Of a DNA stretch of 64,000 nucleotides, positions 1 to 8,595 are shown in pieces. How positions within the stretch are numbered: the first letter of the stretch is position 1; each line of letters begins with the position of its first letter. The notes beneath the pieces were generated by a model. It saw only the letters and a list, made by a program, of their open reading frames with translations. It made no database searches and was not told the DNA's origin. The stretch comes from Oscillatoriales cyanobacterium CG2_30_40_61. Its GTDB lineage: Bacteria > Cyanobacteriota > Cyanobacteriia > Cyanobacteriales > Microcoleaceae. The stretch covers positions 46,470 to 110,469 of the forward strand of contig MNYZ01000097.1 of assembly GCA_001873365.1 (NCBI GenBank). Direction: 5' to 3'. A program made the translations under genes and the position numbers.

Positions 1-11
1 TTCGCCAAGAA

Positions 12-76
12 AGAAACCGGGTTTCTGTCATCATTTTTGCTATTAACAGAAATATCAGTTAAGAAACCCGGTTTCT
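12..76. repeat. Palindrome-core-palindrome repeat (AGAAACCGGGTTTCT family)
   Basis: A 15-bp palindrome AGAAACCGGGTTTCT at 12-26 and its partner AGAAACCCGGTTTCT at 62-76 flank a core of about 35 bp that carries a degenerate short inverted repeat. The same compound unit recurs at 1411, 62115 and 63400, so it is a dispersed REP/MITE-like family. It lies outside coding sequence here. Confidence 0.85.
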
Positions 77-85
77 GACCCAATT

Positions 86-226
86 ATTGATTCCTATTAT
101 GGGGTTAGGCGGGTTTATTTAGGTTAATTATTATTAATAAAAATCTCGGCAAACCCGCCCCTACATTCAGTTGATGTTATAAATCTTTACTAAAATCTGT
201 ATCATTATATGTTACAGTCTACAAGT
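86..226. repeat. 141-bp dispersed repeat, inverted mate at 63213-63354
   Basis: The reverse complement of 63213-63354 matches this stretch along its whole length with scattered substitutions and small indels, including shared ATTCCTATTATGGGG and GTTACAGTCTACAAGT blocks. The rest of 1-300 is C-rich sequence with a short duplication (CCCCAACCAATCCCC twice, 271-330) that runs into the 3' end of the kinase gene. No gene is seen in 1-300. Confidence 0.85.
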
Positions 227-300
227 ATCCAGGCGAGAGAAAAACCCTTCCCCTGTCAGAACTCCCCCCACCCCAACCAATCCCCAACCAACAAAACGAC

Positions 301-1335
301 TTAACCCCACCACCCCAACCAATCCCCAGCCAACAAAACGACTGAGCCCCACCAAATAAAGACGATAATTTTATTTAGATATCCGACGACTTTATATATA
401 AAAATGAATGGATTAACACCTTTTACTGACTTTAATTGTATATCGGGTGTCGATGTTAGTTTTGCGGTTAATTGTAATGCTTCTAAGACTTCTTGAACAG
501 TTTGAAAACGTTTTTTAGTTCCCTGTTGTAAAAGTTTATCTAAGACTTGACCCAAAGTCTTATTTACTTTAACCTTTAAATAATCTCGCCACACCCAATC
601 ACTTTTACTGACATCAAATAAATTAAACGGTTCAATATTAGTTAATAAATGAATACAAGTCACCCCTAAACTATATAAATCACTCGCAAAAGTCGGTTTT
701 CCCATCGCTTGTTCAGGTGCAGTATATTGGGCTGAACCAGTAACTGTTCCCGTGACCGCTAACGCTGTTATAGTGGCTGCTTTAGCTGCTCCAAAATCTA
801 CTAAAAATAATTTATTATCGCTCTTTCTTCTAATAATATTTTCCGGTTTAATATCTCGATGAATTACCAGTTTTTGATGAATAAATGCTAAAACTGGTAA
901 TAAATCCCCTAACAAATTAAGAACTTTAGCTTCTGAAAATGCTCCAGTTTGAGCTAATTCTTGTAATAAATTTTGCCCTTCAATATATTCTTGAACTAGA
1001 TATTGACGGTTATCTTGGATTAAATAGGCGAATAATTCAGGAATTTGTTGATGTTTGCCTAATTGTTCTAATTGTATCGCTTCTTGTTTAAAAAGTTCTC
1101 CCGCTTTTTCTTGATTATTCGTACCTTGAGCTTGGGGTAAAAATTGTTTAATTGCACAATAGGGTTGAGAAGGTTTATGCTCATCAACCGCTAGAAATGT
1201 CCGACCAAAACCCCCTTGTCCTAATATTTCTAACGCCCGATATCGTTCTCTTAATAGTAATTTAGAACCACACTTTTGACAAAAGGTTGTTTTAGAGTTA
1301 GTTTGTAAACAATCGGGGTTAAGGCATTTGCTCAT
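301..1335 (-). CDS. Serine/threonine protein kinase with N-terminal zinc ribbon
   Basis: Hanks-type kinase of 344 residues that would phosphorylate Ser/Thr on unknown targets. Residues 4-22 form a four-cysteine zinc ribbon (C4, C9, C19, C22). The kinase domain follows with the glycine loop GQGGFG (39-44), the ATP-binding K63, the catalytic loop HRDIKPEN (D161) and DFG (180-182), so it looks active. The C-terminus (about 310-344) is hydrophobic and tryptophan-rich and probably anchors the protein in the membrane. This ribbon-kinase-membrane layout is common in filamentous cyanobacteria. The last codons lie in a C-rich duplicated stretch, so the exact C-terminus may vary between strains. The gene stands alone. 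Confidence 0.92.
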   Translation of the reverse strand: MSKCLNPDCLQTNSKTTFCQKCGSKLLLRERYRALEILGQGGFGRTFLAVDEHKPSQPYCAIKQFLPQAQGTNNQEKAGELFKQEAIQLEQLGKHQQIPELFAYLIQDNRQYLVQEYIEGQNLLQELAQTGAFSEAKVLNLLGDLLPVLAFIHQKLVIHRDIKPENIIRRKSDNKLFLVDFGAAKAATITALAVTGTVTGSAQYTAPEQAMGKPTFASDLYSLGVTCIHLLTNIEPFNLFDVSKSDWVWRDYLKVKVNKTLGQVLDKLLQQGTKKRFQTVQEVLEALQLTAKLTSTPDIQLKSVKGVNPFIFIYKVVGYLNKIIVFIWWGSVVLLAGDWLGWWG

Positions 1336-1410
1336 GTTTAAGCCTGGGGATAGATGACAATGCTGATTTAATTATAGCCGTAAGTGGTTCAGCTTGTACC
1401 AAGAAATCCC

Positions 1411-1545
1411 AGAAACCGGGTTTCTGTAATAACTTTTGTTAGTAACAAAAAGATCAGTTGAGAAACCCGGTTTCTCACCCAGAAACCGGGTTTCTGTAAT
1501 AACTTTTGTTAATAACAAAAAGATCAGTTGAGAAACCGGGTTTCT
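1411..1545. repeat. Two tandem palindrome-core units, 70-bp period
   Basis: AGAAACCGGGTTTCT begins at 1411 and again at 1481. Each is followed by nearly the same core (TAATAACTTTTGTTAGTAAC, or AATAAC in the second) and a closing palindrome. The core holds its own inverted repeat, CTTTTGTTA/TAACAAAAG. It is a tandem copy of the family seen at 12-76, between the kinase and the exported protein. Confidence 0.85.
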
Positions 1546-1587
1546 GCTGCTGCTCCAGACTGTATCTATGCTCCTAACTGCTAAAAC

Positions 1588-2508
1588 CTAGCCCTCACAG
1601 ACCTTCAATTTCGCCCCCGTCGCACAGGCGTGTTCAGCCATGCCCAGGGCCACACCATCAAAGACAGGGGCCGCCCATTGTCGTCCCGCTTGAATTGACC
1701 CCGCCCGTTGAATAATTTCCGCGGCTTGAGCTGCTTCAATAATTGCTACTTGGGGATTATATTCTGCTGCGCGCTCAATCATCGGATGCCAAGCTAAGGA
1801 ATGACCCTCGCGGTTATTTTGCCCCCCGCGAACTCTTGGCCCAGTATTAGCTAAACCCTGTTGTTGATAAAACCCGACTGGACGATTTTGGATGCGATAT
1901 TCCCACCATAAATCCCGTTGATGCAGTCCCGTGATTAACATTTGGGCGCCAGGACGGGGGTTAGCGGCATTTGCCACATTCGCATCGGCGCTTAAAATCA
2001 CCGTTTGTACGGAAGAATTTCCCTTATGAGCTCCAGCAATAAAATGTTCTAAGGCTTGAAATCCATCAATAGTTTCTCCATACATGGAAATCGTTGGTGT
2101 TGGTACAAAAAATCCTAATGCTTCTAACCGTCGTTTCATTTCTTCAGCGGTGGTTAAATTCCACACTCGACCCACGGAAACACCATTAGCACTTGCCCCG
2201 GACTGCAAACCATTACTGGTATATTGCATCGGTAAAATAGCAATGGGTTTGTTTGTATTAATCCGAATTGGGGCAACATCGGCATGAGTCCAATTTTTTC
2301 CCGTGTGGTTATAGCGAGCACGATAAATACCCTGTCCGGCTTCAAATTCATAGGACCGACCATCTTCTGAAATGGCAACGGTTTCCGGTGAGTTATAGTT
2401 TTGACAGGCGGAAACCGAACTTGGACAAGGGTTAGGATTTTGTGCGGTTGCTGGGTAGGAAAAGCCTAAAATTAGGGAGGTTAAACAAAGTGCAATCTGG
2501 GTTTTCAT
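1588..2508 (-). CDS. Exported protein of unknown function
   Basis: About 306 residues. The ATG at 2508 gives MKTQIALCLTSLILGFSYPA, a clean signal peptide likely cut after a TAQ motif, so the mature protein should be periplasmic or secreted. A TTG two codons upstream is possible, but no good ribosome binding site supports it. The mature part is Asn/Gly/Ala-rich with no membrane span. It has two cysteines near the start (CPSSVSAC) and two near the end (ACATGAKLKVC) that could pair. I do not recognise a catalytic motif or a family. It is a single gene, with repeats downstream and a divergent-free gap of about 120 bp from the metal permease. Confidence 0.75.
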   Translation of the reverse strand: MKTQIALCLTSLILGFSYPATAQNPNPCPSSVSACQNYNSPETVAISEDGRSYEFEAGQGIYRARYNHTGKNWTHADVAPIRINTNKPIAILPMQYTSNGLQSGASANGVSVGRVWNLTTAEEMKRRLEALGFFVPTPTISMYGETIDGFQALEHFIAGAHKGNSSVQTVILSADANVANAANPRPGAQMLITGLHQRDLWWEYRIQNRPVGFYQQQGLANTGPRVRGGQNNREGHSLAWHPMIERAAEYNPQVAIIEAAQAAEIIQRAGSIQAGRQWAAPVFDGVALGMAEHACATGAKLKVCEG

Positions 2509-2630
2509 CGCCAATAAATCGGTTAATTTTTAAGAGGATTTCAGTTTCAACAGATGACCTTAACATAAATCAGGAATTTTTGAATCCTAATCTGATTAGA
2601 TGGCTATAATTAAATTTAAGCTAATTGTGA

Positions 2631-3458
2631 TCAAAAAGTTGCTTGTTTAATTATATTTTTTAGGCTTAAACTTAATAAATAAGTAAACCCCGCGACTAAA
2701 ATAATGGTTGCACCGGAGGTTAAATTAAAAAAGTAAGAAATTCCTAAGCCTAGAGTGGTAAAAACTATTCCTAATATACTTGAAAATACCATCATTTGTT
2801 TTAAGTCTTTAACAAATTGTCCTGAAATTGCTGCGGGAATAGTTAATAGGGCAATAACTAGAATTAAACCGACTACTTTCATTACCATGACTACGGTTAA
2901 AGCGATCGCAACGATTAACATAAGATAAAGTTGATCTACGGGTAAATTCCGAGTTTCGGCAAAAACCGGATCAAAAGAAATTGCGACTAACTCCTTATAA
3001 AATAAAAAAATCATCACCCCAATTACCATATTTAAAATTAACATTAGAATTAAATCCGATAGGGGGACGGTCAGAATACTACCAAATAAATAACTCATTA
3101 AATCCACTTTATAACCCGGAGTTAAATCAATAAAAATAATCCCAATTGCCATTCCGATCGCCCACATTACCCCAATAATTGTATCTGCCCGTTGTTGAGT
3201 TTTGCGGTAGACTAACCCCATGCCCAGGGCAGAAAATACAGAAAATACCATCGCCCCCAACACCGGACTAAAGTTAAAAAAGTAACCCATACCAATACCT
3301 CCATAGGCAGCATGGGCAATGCCTCCACTAATAAAAACAATCCGATTTACAACAATAAATGTTCCGATCATCCCACAGGCAATACTAACTAAAAATCCAG
3401 CAATTAAAGCATTTCTCATGAATTCAAATTCAAATAATTTAATCAATTCTGTTAGCAT
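2631..3458 (-). CDS. ABC-3 family metal (Zn/Mn) ABC transporter permease
   Basis: Membrane subunit of 275 residues with about eight hydrophobic spans. It matches the ZnuB/MntB-type family in length and in the conserved stretch VNRIVFISGGIAHAAYGGIG near residue 40, as well as VVGLILVIALLTIPAA near 195. Such permeases import zinc or manganese with an ATPase and a binding lipoprotein. Neither partner gene is next to it or elsewhere in this window, so it must pair with proteins encoded elsewhere. The metal cannot be told from the sequence. Its upstream neighbour on the same strand ends about 95 bp away, so weak co-transcription is possible. Confidence 0.88.
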   Translation of the reverse strand: MLTELIKLFEFEFMRNALIAGFLVSIACGMIGTFIVVNRIVFISGGIAHAAYGGIGMGYFFNFSPVLGAMVFSVFSALGMGLVYRKTQQRADTIIGVMWAIGMAIGIIFIDLTPGYKVDLMSYLFGSILTVPLSDLILMLILNMVIGVMIFLFYKELVAISFDPVFAETRNLPVDQLYLMLIVAIALTVVMVMKVVGLILVIALLTIPAAISGQFVKDLKQMMVFSSILGIVFTTLGLGISYFFNLTSGATIILVAGFTYLLSLSLKNIIKQATF

Positions 3459-3552
3459 AATTTTGATAATATCAATGATAGAATTTGCGGATAATTTCTA
3501 TAGAAAATCAGGGTAATTCCGGAATTGCCCCGACATAGACTTTTTCAACCTT

Positions 3553-6393
3553 TTATTTTTTCATCTTGATTTTATCGGGAGAATTTTTAGCCTGATTTAT
3601 TTGAGATTGAACAACGATAAATAGCCCAATTACTCCTAACCCCAGGGTCATTCCCGGTTCTGGGACACTGGTATTGGTATTCAAGGGATTATTGGGTTTA
3701 TTTAACTGTTCTTTCCCATCTTCTATCTTACGATTAAATCGATCATTAGAGGCTTCGGCGGCTTTGAGAGCTTGACGTTGTTGATCATTGACTAGAACAA
3801 TCATAGAAGAATAGGGAGTAACAATATTATAGGTTTTTGCGATCGCATGAATCCCATCTAAGTCCGCTAATTGTTGTTCCGGGTTTTTCTGACTTAACCC
3901 CTGAACTAATAATCGCGCTGCTATGGGTTCAAAACCTGTTACTTCCGAAGTTTTTTCCGTCGTTTTTTCCATAAACCAACCATAGCCATCCGCCACGGTT
4001 AAAACCTGGGGTTTGTCTGAATTTTTGTCGGATTTAGGTTTAGTTGAAACTGCTAATTTTTGGGTTAATTGTTCCGTCGTCGCCACGCGCTTCATCACTT
4101 CAGAAATATCGGTAGAAACCCCGCCTCGATTATTTTGAATCATCTTTAAAGTTCCATCTTCATAAGCAGGCGCCAGGGAACCTAAATGAACAATCCACAG
4201 AGGAATTGCAAGCTGAGGAACCCCGGTTTTATCTTCGGATAACTCATAACTTCCCTGATCACTAATTAAGACAATACCATCATAGGTTTGATTGCCACGC
4301 AACTCTATAAACTGACGCAACATTTCCTTAATTTGTAGGGTTCCATAAAAGACTTTTTGATTCGTCTTAAACTGAGTTAAATTATCAATAAATTCTGGTT
4401 TATTTCTCTTTGTTGCTGTTACATATAAATCCGCTTGATTTGTGGGAATAATATTCTGGTTTAACCAGTTTAAGGTTTTTGCTAATTCCTGTTTATGGTT
4501 TTCCATACTGCGAGAGGTATCCAAAATAATCGCAAATCGTTTATTTTGGGGTAAAATATAATCTTTTTCCGCTAAGGGTTTAGCAGTGATTTTGTAATCT
4601 GCTAAGGTGACTTGATGGGATTTAATTAGTTGTTGAGCAGCAGGTAAACTAACCTCTAACCAATCCTTTTCAAAGTCTTTAACTAATTTGTTATTTCTGA
4701 TTCTTTCTGTGGTTTGTGTCCAAAAAATATTACGTTTTTCTCCCAATTTAGGCAAAGGCCACTGATTCCCTTGACCCATAACTTTATAGGTTAACCACAG
4801 ATGCAATTCTGCGGGAGGATTAGGATTATTTCTATCCCAAGAAATTGATTTAGGGGGAATCGGAAAAGCACGCAGTCGATAATGTTGGGTTCCAACTTGT
4901 TCTAATAATGCTGGGTCAACGGGACGTTCCCTTTTAACTTGAGAATTATACACTTTTTGCGCCGCCCCCCTGGGAGAAACCGTAAACGGAAAACGGGTGG
5001 CTTTATTATTAGTATCTCCTAACCAAATACCTGTAATAGCCGCGGTTTCAGGTAAGGTAAAAGAGTAAAAAATTTCCTCTACATCGTTGGTTTGATTTTG
5101 GTAAACTTCGTGGATTTCAACCTCTCCCCAGTCCCCCTGTTCTTGAACAGTAATTTCTTGTTTGGCTAACCAAACTTTTTTCTGATTAATATTCAATAAA
5201 CCCGCTTTTGCATCATCTAAAATAACTGTAGATTTAAGGGCGTGTTGAATCGCCAGACGTTCGGCTTTTTCAATCGGAGTATCAAAAAAATTAGCATAGA
5301 GTTTTTCGGCTTTATCTGCATCTTTGTCTAAATCTCCTTGATAGAGAAAGGGAGATATGAGTTGATTATAACTATTCTGAATCCCATCTAAAAGAGGTTG
5401 CGGTAAATTAAAGACATTTTTATACATAGCCTCCATAGAATTACTATCTTTGACGGCTCCCAAATAACGATAGGGGGATAAATAGGCATTGACTAATCCT
5501 TGGCGAATTGATTCAGATTGGGCTAATAATTCTTGTTTTTGGAGTTCGGTTTGGGGAATATTTTCTAACTTTTGAAAAGCTAAAACTTGAGGTTGATGGA
5601 GAAAACTAATTAATAATACAATCCAAATTGTCACCACACCTAATGAAATTTGTACGGTACGAATCCGACCATATTGGGCGGAAAAATTGCGTAAAATTCG
5701 TTGTCCTGAGTGAACATAAAGGGCAACTAAAGCCGAAGGCATTCCTAAAAATAATGTGGCTGTTGCGGCGTAAAGAATTGTGATCAAAACAAAACCCAAC
5801 AAGAAATTATTAGTTAAATCCCACCACAAAAAATCTAACCACTGAAATGAAAAAAACTGTCTTAACAGAACTACAGCGGCCGGAACTGCATAATAAAGTA
5901 GAACTATTCCTAAATAAAATCCTACTAATAACATCAGGCTATGAACAGCTAATTGTATTCCCGATAAAATTCGAGAGGTTTTATGCTGTTTTTGTCCTAA
6001 ATATCCCCAGATTAATTCTACAAAAAATGCCCCGATACAAATTAAAATAGTGCTTAATACAAAACGACTGGCGGGGGTCATTTCCCGCAGAATAAATAAT
6101 CGCACTAGACAGAATAGAAATAGTGGTGCTTCCACACCATAAAATAACCGGATTAATTCTACAGGTCTTTGACGAAAATGCCGACTTGCAGTTATAACGC
6201 AAACGGTGGGAACTGCAATTAAAGCTAGTATGGTTAAGGTAAATTCTAGTTCTATTTGTCCCGCAAAGGTGGCTAAAACTAGGAAAATTGCTAGAAAGGG
6301 TAAAATCCAAATATAAACAACGGTGAGGAAGGTGATATTCCACAACCAAAAGATTAATTGAAATACAGAATGAATGGTTTTAGTTGTATTCAT
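3553..6393 (-). CDS. TIGR02921-type PEP-CTERM protein with VIT and VWA-like regions
   Basis: A 946-residue membrane protein. The first ~290 residues hold seven or eight hydrophobic spans. A large soluble part follows with a VIT-like segment (EVEIHEVYQNQTNDVEEIFY) and a VWA-like domain beginning FAIILDTSRSMENH, whose DTSRS resembles a MIDAS DxSxS site. The C-terminus reads SVPEPGMTLGLGVIGLF followed by a hydrophobic span and a lysine-rich tail, which is a PEP-CTERM sorting signal for an exosortase/EpsH-type pathway. This combination is the TIGR02921 family, of unknown function and often found in exosortase-bearing cyanobacteria. The odd point is the multi-span N-terminus, unusual for a sorted PEP-CTERM substrate. 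Confidence 0.85.
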   Translation of the reverse strand: MNTTKTIHSVFQLIFWLWNITFLTVVYIWILPFLAIFLVLATFAGQIELEFTLTILALIAVPTVCVITASRHFRQRPVELIRLFYGVEAPLFLFCLVRLFILREMTPASRFVLSTILICIGAFFVELIWGYLGQKQHKTSRILSGIQLAVHSLMLLVGFYLGIVLLYYAVPAAVVLLRQFFSFQWLDFLWWDLTNNFLLGFVLITILYAATATLFLGMPSALVALYVHSGQRILRNFSAQYGRIRTVQISLGVVTIWIVLLISFLHQPQVLAFQKLENIPQTELQKQELLAQSESIRQGLVNAYLSPYRYLGAVKDSNSMEAMYKNVFNLPQPLLDGIQNSYNQLISPFLYQGDLDKDADKAEKLYANFFDTPIEKAERLAIQHALKSTVILDDAKAGLLNINQKKVWLAKQEITVQEQGDWGEVEIHEVYQNQTNDVEEIFYSFTLPETAAITGIWLGDTNNKATRFPFTVSPRGAAQKVYNSQVKRERPVDPALLEQVGTQHYRLRAFPIPPKSISWDRNNPNPPAELHLWLTYKVMGQGNQWPLPKLGEKRNIFWTQTTERIRNNKLVKDFEKDWLEVSLPAAQQLIKSHQVTLADYKITAKPLAEKDYILPQNKRFAIILDTSRSMENHKQELAKTLNWLNQNIIPTNQADLYVTATKRNKPEFIDNLTQFKTNQKVFYGTLQIKEMLRQFIELRGNQTYDGIVLISDQGSYELSEDKTGVPQLAIPLWIVHLGSLAPAYEDGTLKMIQNNRGGVSTDISEVMKRVATTEQLTQKLAVSTKPKSDKNSDKPQVLTVADGYGWFMEKTTEKTSEVTGFEPIAARLLVQGLSQKNPEQQLADLDGIHAIAKTYNIVTPYSSMIVLVNDQQRQALKAAEASNDRFNRKIEDGKEQLNKPNNPLNTNTSVPEPGMTLGLGVIGLFIVVQSQINQAKNSPDKIKMKK

Positions 6394-6628
6394 ATTGCTG
6401 GATTAAGCTGTTTATGAAGTTAGAGATTAGAACGAAAACTATCGCATTCACTTATGTCTTCGAGTTTAACAATCTACAATTGAGTGATCAACGATTACTT
6501 AATTGTAGAGATATAAATTTATAATTTGTTATAACAGTCGCTATAACGCTTAAAATATGGATTGACAGCCGATAAGTAGTCCTAATAGCTAGGCGCGGTT
6601 GCTATACTTAGCAGAATTTTACCCAAAT

Positions 6629-6662
6629 AAAAAAGCTCAGGTATTTCTACCTAAGCTTTTTT
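6629..6662 (-). terminator. Rho-independent terminator of the first RRM gene
   Basis: AAAAGCTCAGGT-loop-ACCTAAGCTTTT forms a strong hairpin with A and T runs on both sides, so it can work in both directions. It is 60 bp past the stop of the RRM gene at 6724. A closely similar hairpin follows the second RRM gene (7386-7421). Confidence 0.85.
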
Positions 6663-6723
6663 ATTTAGATCAAATCGGGGAGATCCTCGCCGTCAATCTT
6701 AATTAGAATGGTGAAAAAGCAGT

Positions 6724-7056
6724 TTAGTAGCGACCACGACCACCGCCACCGCCACCGCCATAACCGCCACCGCGATTACCGCCGCCGCCATAAGATCCCC
6801 GATCTCCTCGGTCTTCTTTAGGTTTGGCTTTGTTCACTTTCAGACCGCGACCCATCCATTCCGCACCATCAAGTGCTTCAATAGCTGCGCTTTCTTCTGC
6901 TTCAGTTCCCATTTCCACAAAGGCAAAACCGCGCACTCGACCGGTTTCACGATCGGTAGGAAGTTGAACACGTTTAACAGTACCATACTCGGCAAAAACG
7001 CCTTTCAGATCTTCTTCTGTAACTTCATAGGAAAGATTGCCGACATAAATAGACAT
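6724..7056 (-). CDS. Glycine-rich RRM RNA-binding protein (Rbp family), copy 1
   Basis: A single RRM of about 80 residues (RNP2 IYVGNLSY at 3-10, RNP1 RGFAFVEM near 43-50) plus a glycine/arginine tail ending GGGGGGRGRY. This is the cyanobacterial Rbp family: cytoplasmic single-RRM proteins that bind RNA, are often cold-induced, and in some species help localise mRNAs. GGAG lies 5 nt before the ATG. It is the last of four tandem paralogues on the minus strand (9601 to 6724). Each has its own upstream region, and the first three have their own terminators, so they are separate units rather than one operon. Confidence 0.95.
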   Translation of the reverse strand: MSIYVGNLSYEVTEEDLKGVFAEYGTVKRVQLPTDRETGRVRGFAFVEMGTEAEESAAIEALDGAEWMGRGLKVNKAKPKEDRGDRGSYGGGGNRGGGYGGGGGGGRGRY

Positions 7057-7196
7057 AGTGTCTCCAAAATCAAAATAGTGTGGAGGTTAGAATTTCGGAG
7101 AGAAGCCTGTCCAAACCAAACGGGAAATGCCCATACAGACTACAAACAAAAGCTACAACCGAATTTTACTCTCGATTAATACTTTAACACAATCTG
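7057..7196 (-). promoter_or_regulatory. Conserved 5' leader of RRM gene, copy 1
   Basis: About 110 bp of this upstream region is almost identical to 7794-7936 and 8938-9080, including the blocks TTCGGAGAGAAGCCTGTCC and ACGGGAAATGCCC. The leaders are more alike than the coding regions they precede, which points to a constrained 5' UTR or promoter, or to recent gene conversion. Cyanobacterial rbp genes are known to be cold-regulated through their 5' UTRs. That this leader does so is inferred. Confidence 0.7.
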
Positions 7197-7305
7197 TGGA
7201 AAAAAAGGTATGGATACTGCCAAAATAATTTTCAGGATTTATAGCAGTCGCCAGACCTATTAGGACAAAGAGTGACGCTAAAAGCTAGACGGTGAAGTCT
7301 TTTCC

Positions 7306-7350
7306 TCCGGTGTTCCGGTGTTCCGGTGTTCCCTATTCCCTGTTCCCTGC
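7306..7350. repeat. Short tandem repeat (TTCCGGTG / TTCCC units)
   Basis: Three near-perfect copies of a GTTCCGG-type heptamer followed by TTCCC-type units lie between the first leader and the second terminator. It is a member of the short tandemly repeated sequences scattered through the window (12633, 26918, 46016, 59015). Confidence 0.7.
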
Positions 7351-7385
7351 TATAGCACAATCAAGAAATTGAAAAAACTATCCAA

Positions 7386-7421
7386 TAAAAAAGCCTAGGT
7401 ATCAATACCTAAGCTTTTTTA
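7386..7421 (-). terminator. Rho-independent terminator of the second RRM gene
   Basis: AAAAAAGCCTAGGT-ATCAAT-ACCTAAGCTTTTTT is a hairpin with flanking A and T runs, 60 bp past the stop at 7482. It is nearly the same as the hairpin at 6629-6662, showing that the duplicated unit carried gene, leader and terminator together. Confidence 0.85.
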
Positions 7422-7481
7422 TTTAGATGAAATCGAGGAGATTCTCGCAGTCAATCCTAAGTGAAGTAGTCCAAAAGCAGT

Positions 7482-7793
7482 TTAATAGCGACTACGGCCA
7501 CCGCCGCCGCCATAACCACCACCGCGACTACCACCACCGCTACCACGGTCTTCTTTAGGTTTGGCTTTATTCACTTTTAGGTCACGACCCATCCATTCTG
7601 CTCCGTCAAGTGCTTGAATCGCGGCTTCTTCCTCTGCTTCGCTGGACATTTCCACAAAGCCAAAGCCCCGCACTTTACCGGTTTCACGATCGGTAGGCAG
7701 TTGAACTCGTTTAACAGTACCGTACTCCCCAAAAACCTCACCTAAATCCTGTTGGGTGACGTCATAAGAAAGATTGCCGACATAAATAGACAT
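7482..7793 (-). CDS. Glycine-rich RRM RNA-binding protein (Rbp family), copy 2
   Basis: 103 residues: one RRM (RNP2 IYVGNLSY, RNP1 RGFGFVEM) and a short glycine tail ending GGGGGRSRY. It is close to copy 1 over the whole RRM and differs mostly in the acidic helix and the tail length. It should be a cytoplasmic RNA-binding protein. A conserved leader lies upstream (7794-7936) and its own terminator downstream, so it can be expressed independently of its neighbours. Confidence 0.95.
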   Translation of the reverse strand: MSIYVGNLSYDVTQQDLGEVFGEYGTVKRVQLPTDRETGKVRGFGFVEMSSEAEEEAAIQALDGAEWMGRDLKVNKAKPKEDRGSGGGSRGGGYGGGGGRSRY

Positions 7794-7936
7794 GGGATAT
7801 TTCCAAAATCAAAAACATTGTGGAGGTTAGAATTTCGGAGAGAAGCCTGTCCAAACCAAACGGGAAATGCCCATCAAGACTACAAACAAAAGCTACAACC
7901 GAATTTTACTCTCATTAATTACTTTAGCATAACCTA
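7794..7936 (-). promoter_or_regulatory. Conserved 5' leader of RRM gene, copy 2
   Basis: Shares about 110 bp with the leaders at 7057-7196 and 8938-9080, with only a handful of differences. The next 60 bp upstream then lead straight into an IS200/IS605-type remnant at 7997. Confidence 0.7.
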
Positions 7937-7996
7937 TTAAACAAGCGTTTATTTGGTTTTGCACGGCCTGGGGTTAGGTTGTAAATCTAACTGTTT

Positions 7997-8400
7997 TGAC
8001 ACTCCCCACGACTAAAAGTCGGGGGATTCTTGAAGACTCCACCAACGAAGTTTCAATGGTGCTGGCAAAAACACCCTAGACGCTCAAAACAATTACCAGT
8101 ACAAGAGGTATTGCAATTGCGCTTACTTTTAAATTGTTTTCGCTTTCCGAGTCCATCACAACGCCAATTAGGTACGCTCAACATCCTGCCATTATTTGCC
8201 CTTTAACTATTCCAAATCAAGTTGGATATGTCCGTTGCCGGGATTTCTCCGTACTAGGATGAATCATCACGTAGATGGTTATTCCTACTCGCATTTGATT
8301 AAATTATACCACTGTGGCTGAAGCCACACAATCGTTTCACGGGATTTAAAAATCCCTACCGACTTATCCCCATGTCTGAAGCCAGGGGCTGGCGTCTCGT
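7997..8400 (-). mobile_element. IS200/IS605-type remnant without transposase (MITE-like)
   Basis: About 400 bp with features of IS200/IS605 ends. At the 7997 side is TTGACACTCCCC followed by an imperfect hairpin (CCACGACTAAAAGTCGGGGG) and GGATTCTTG. At the 8400 side are hairpins CCCCATGTCTGAAGCCAGGGG, TGTGGCTGAAGCCACA and GGGATTTAAAAATCCC, the last two perfect. No open frame of transposase length lies between them, so tnpA and tnpB are gone. In this orientation the 7997 end is where a TnpB guide RNA would end. Whether this copy is transcribed is unknown. It sits between RRM copy 2 and the RRM relic at 8409. Confidence 0.6.
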
Positions 8401-8408
8401 TTTTGGGT

Positions 8409-8480
8409 CAAGCCCTTTGGTTGAACGGTTTCACCATCTTTAAGGGAGTCGAACCCGTTCAACATTACCATACTATTTGA
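8409..8480 (-). pseudogene. Decayed RRM gene fragment
   Basis: Read on the minus strand, this gives YGNVERVRLP and, after a one-base shift, KDGET. That lines up with YGNVKRVQLPKDRETG of RRM copy 3. A stop codon precedes the fragment and the frame breaks inside it, and neither RRM end is present. It abuts the IS200/IS605 remnant at 8400. It looks like the last trace of a fifth paralogue broken by insertion and deletion. Confidence 0.65.
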
Positions 8481-8504
8481 GTTCCTTCCCAATGGTTAGA
8501 ACCC

Positions 8505-8540
8505 AAAAGCTCAGGTATGGCGACCTAAGCCCTCCTAGAG
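8505..8540 (-). terminator. Eroded terminator of the third RRM gene
   Basis: AAAAGCTCAGGTATGGCGACCTAAGC keeps the stem of the hairpins at 6629 and 7386, but the run on one side has become CCCTCC. In the minus direction the stem is still followed by TTTT, so weak termination is possible. It lies 56 bp past the stop at 8596. Confidence 0.55.
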
Positions 8541-8595
8541 ATCAAATCGAGGACATCCTCGGAGTCCTTACCCATAGAAGGAGTCAAAAAGCGAC

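Noticed and set aside
3464-3474. Zur-box-like TGATAATATCA before the metal permease
   Set aside because: It is a short, imperfect match only 6 nt from the start codon, a poor place for an operator.
6584-7267. Inverted short motif (GTCCTAATAG...GCTATA) at about 6584 and 7240
   Set aside because: Only two loosely matching copies of about 25 bp; too weak to name as an element.
8440-8470. tRNA T-arm-like stretch (GGGTTCGACTCCC on the minus strand)
   Set aside because: No acceptor stem or anticodon arm can be drawn around it, and the stretch aligns with RRM coding sequence.
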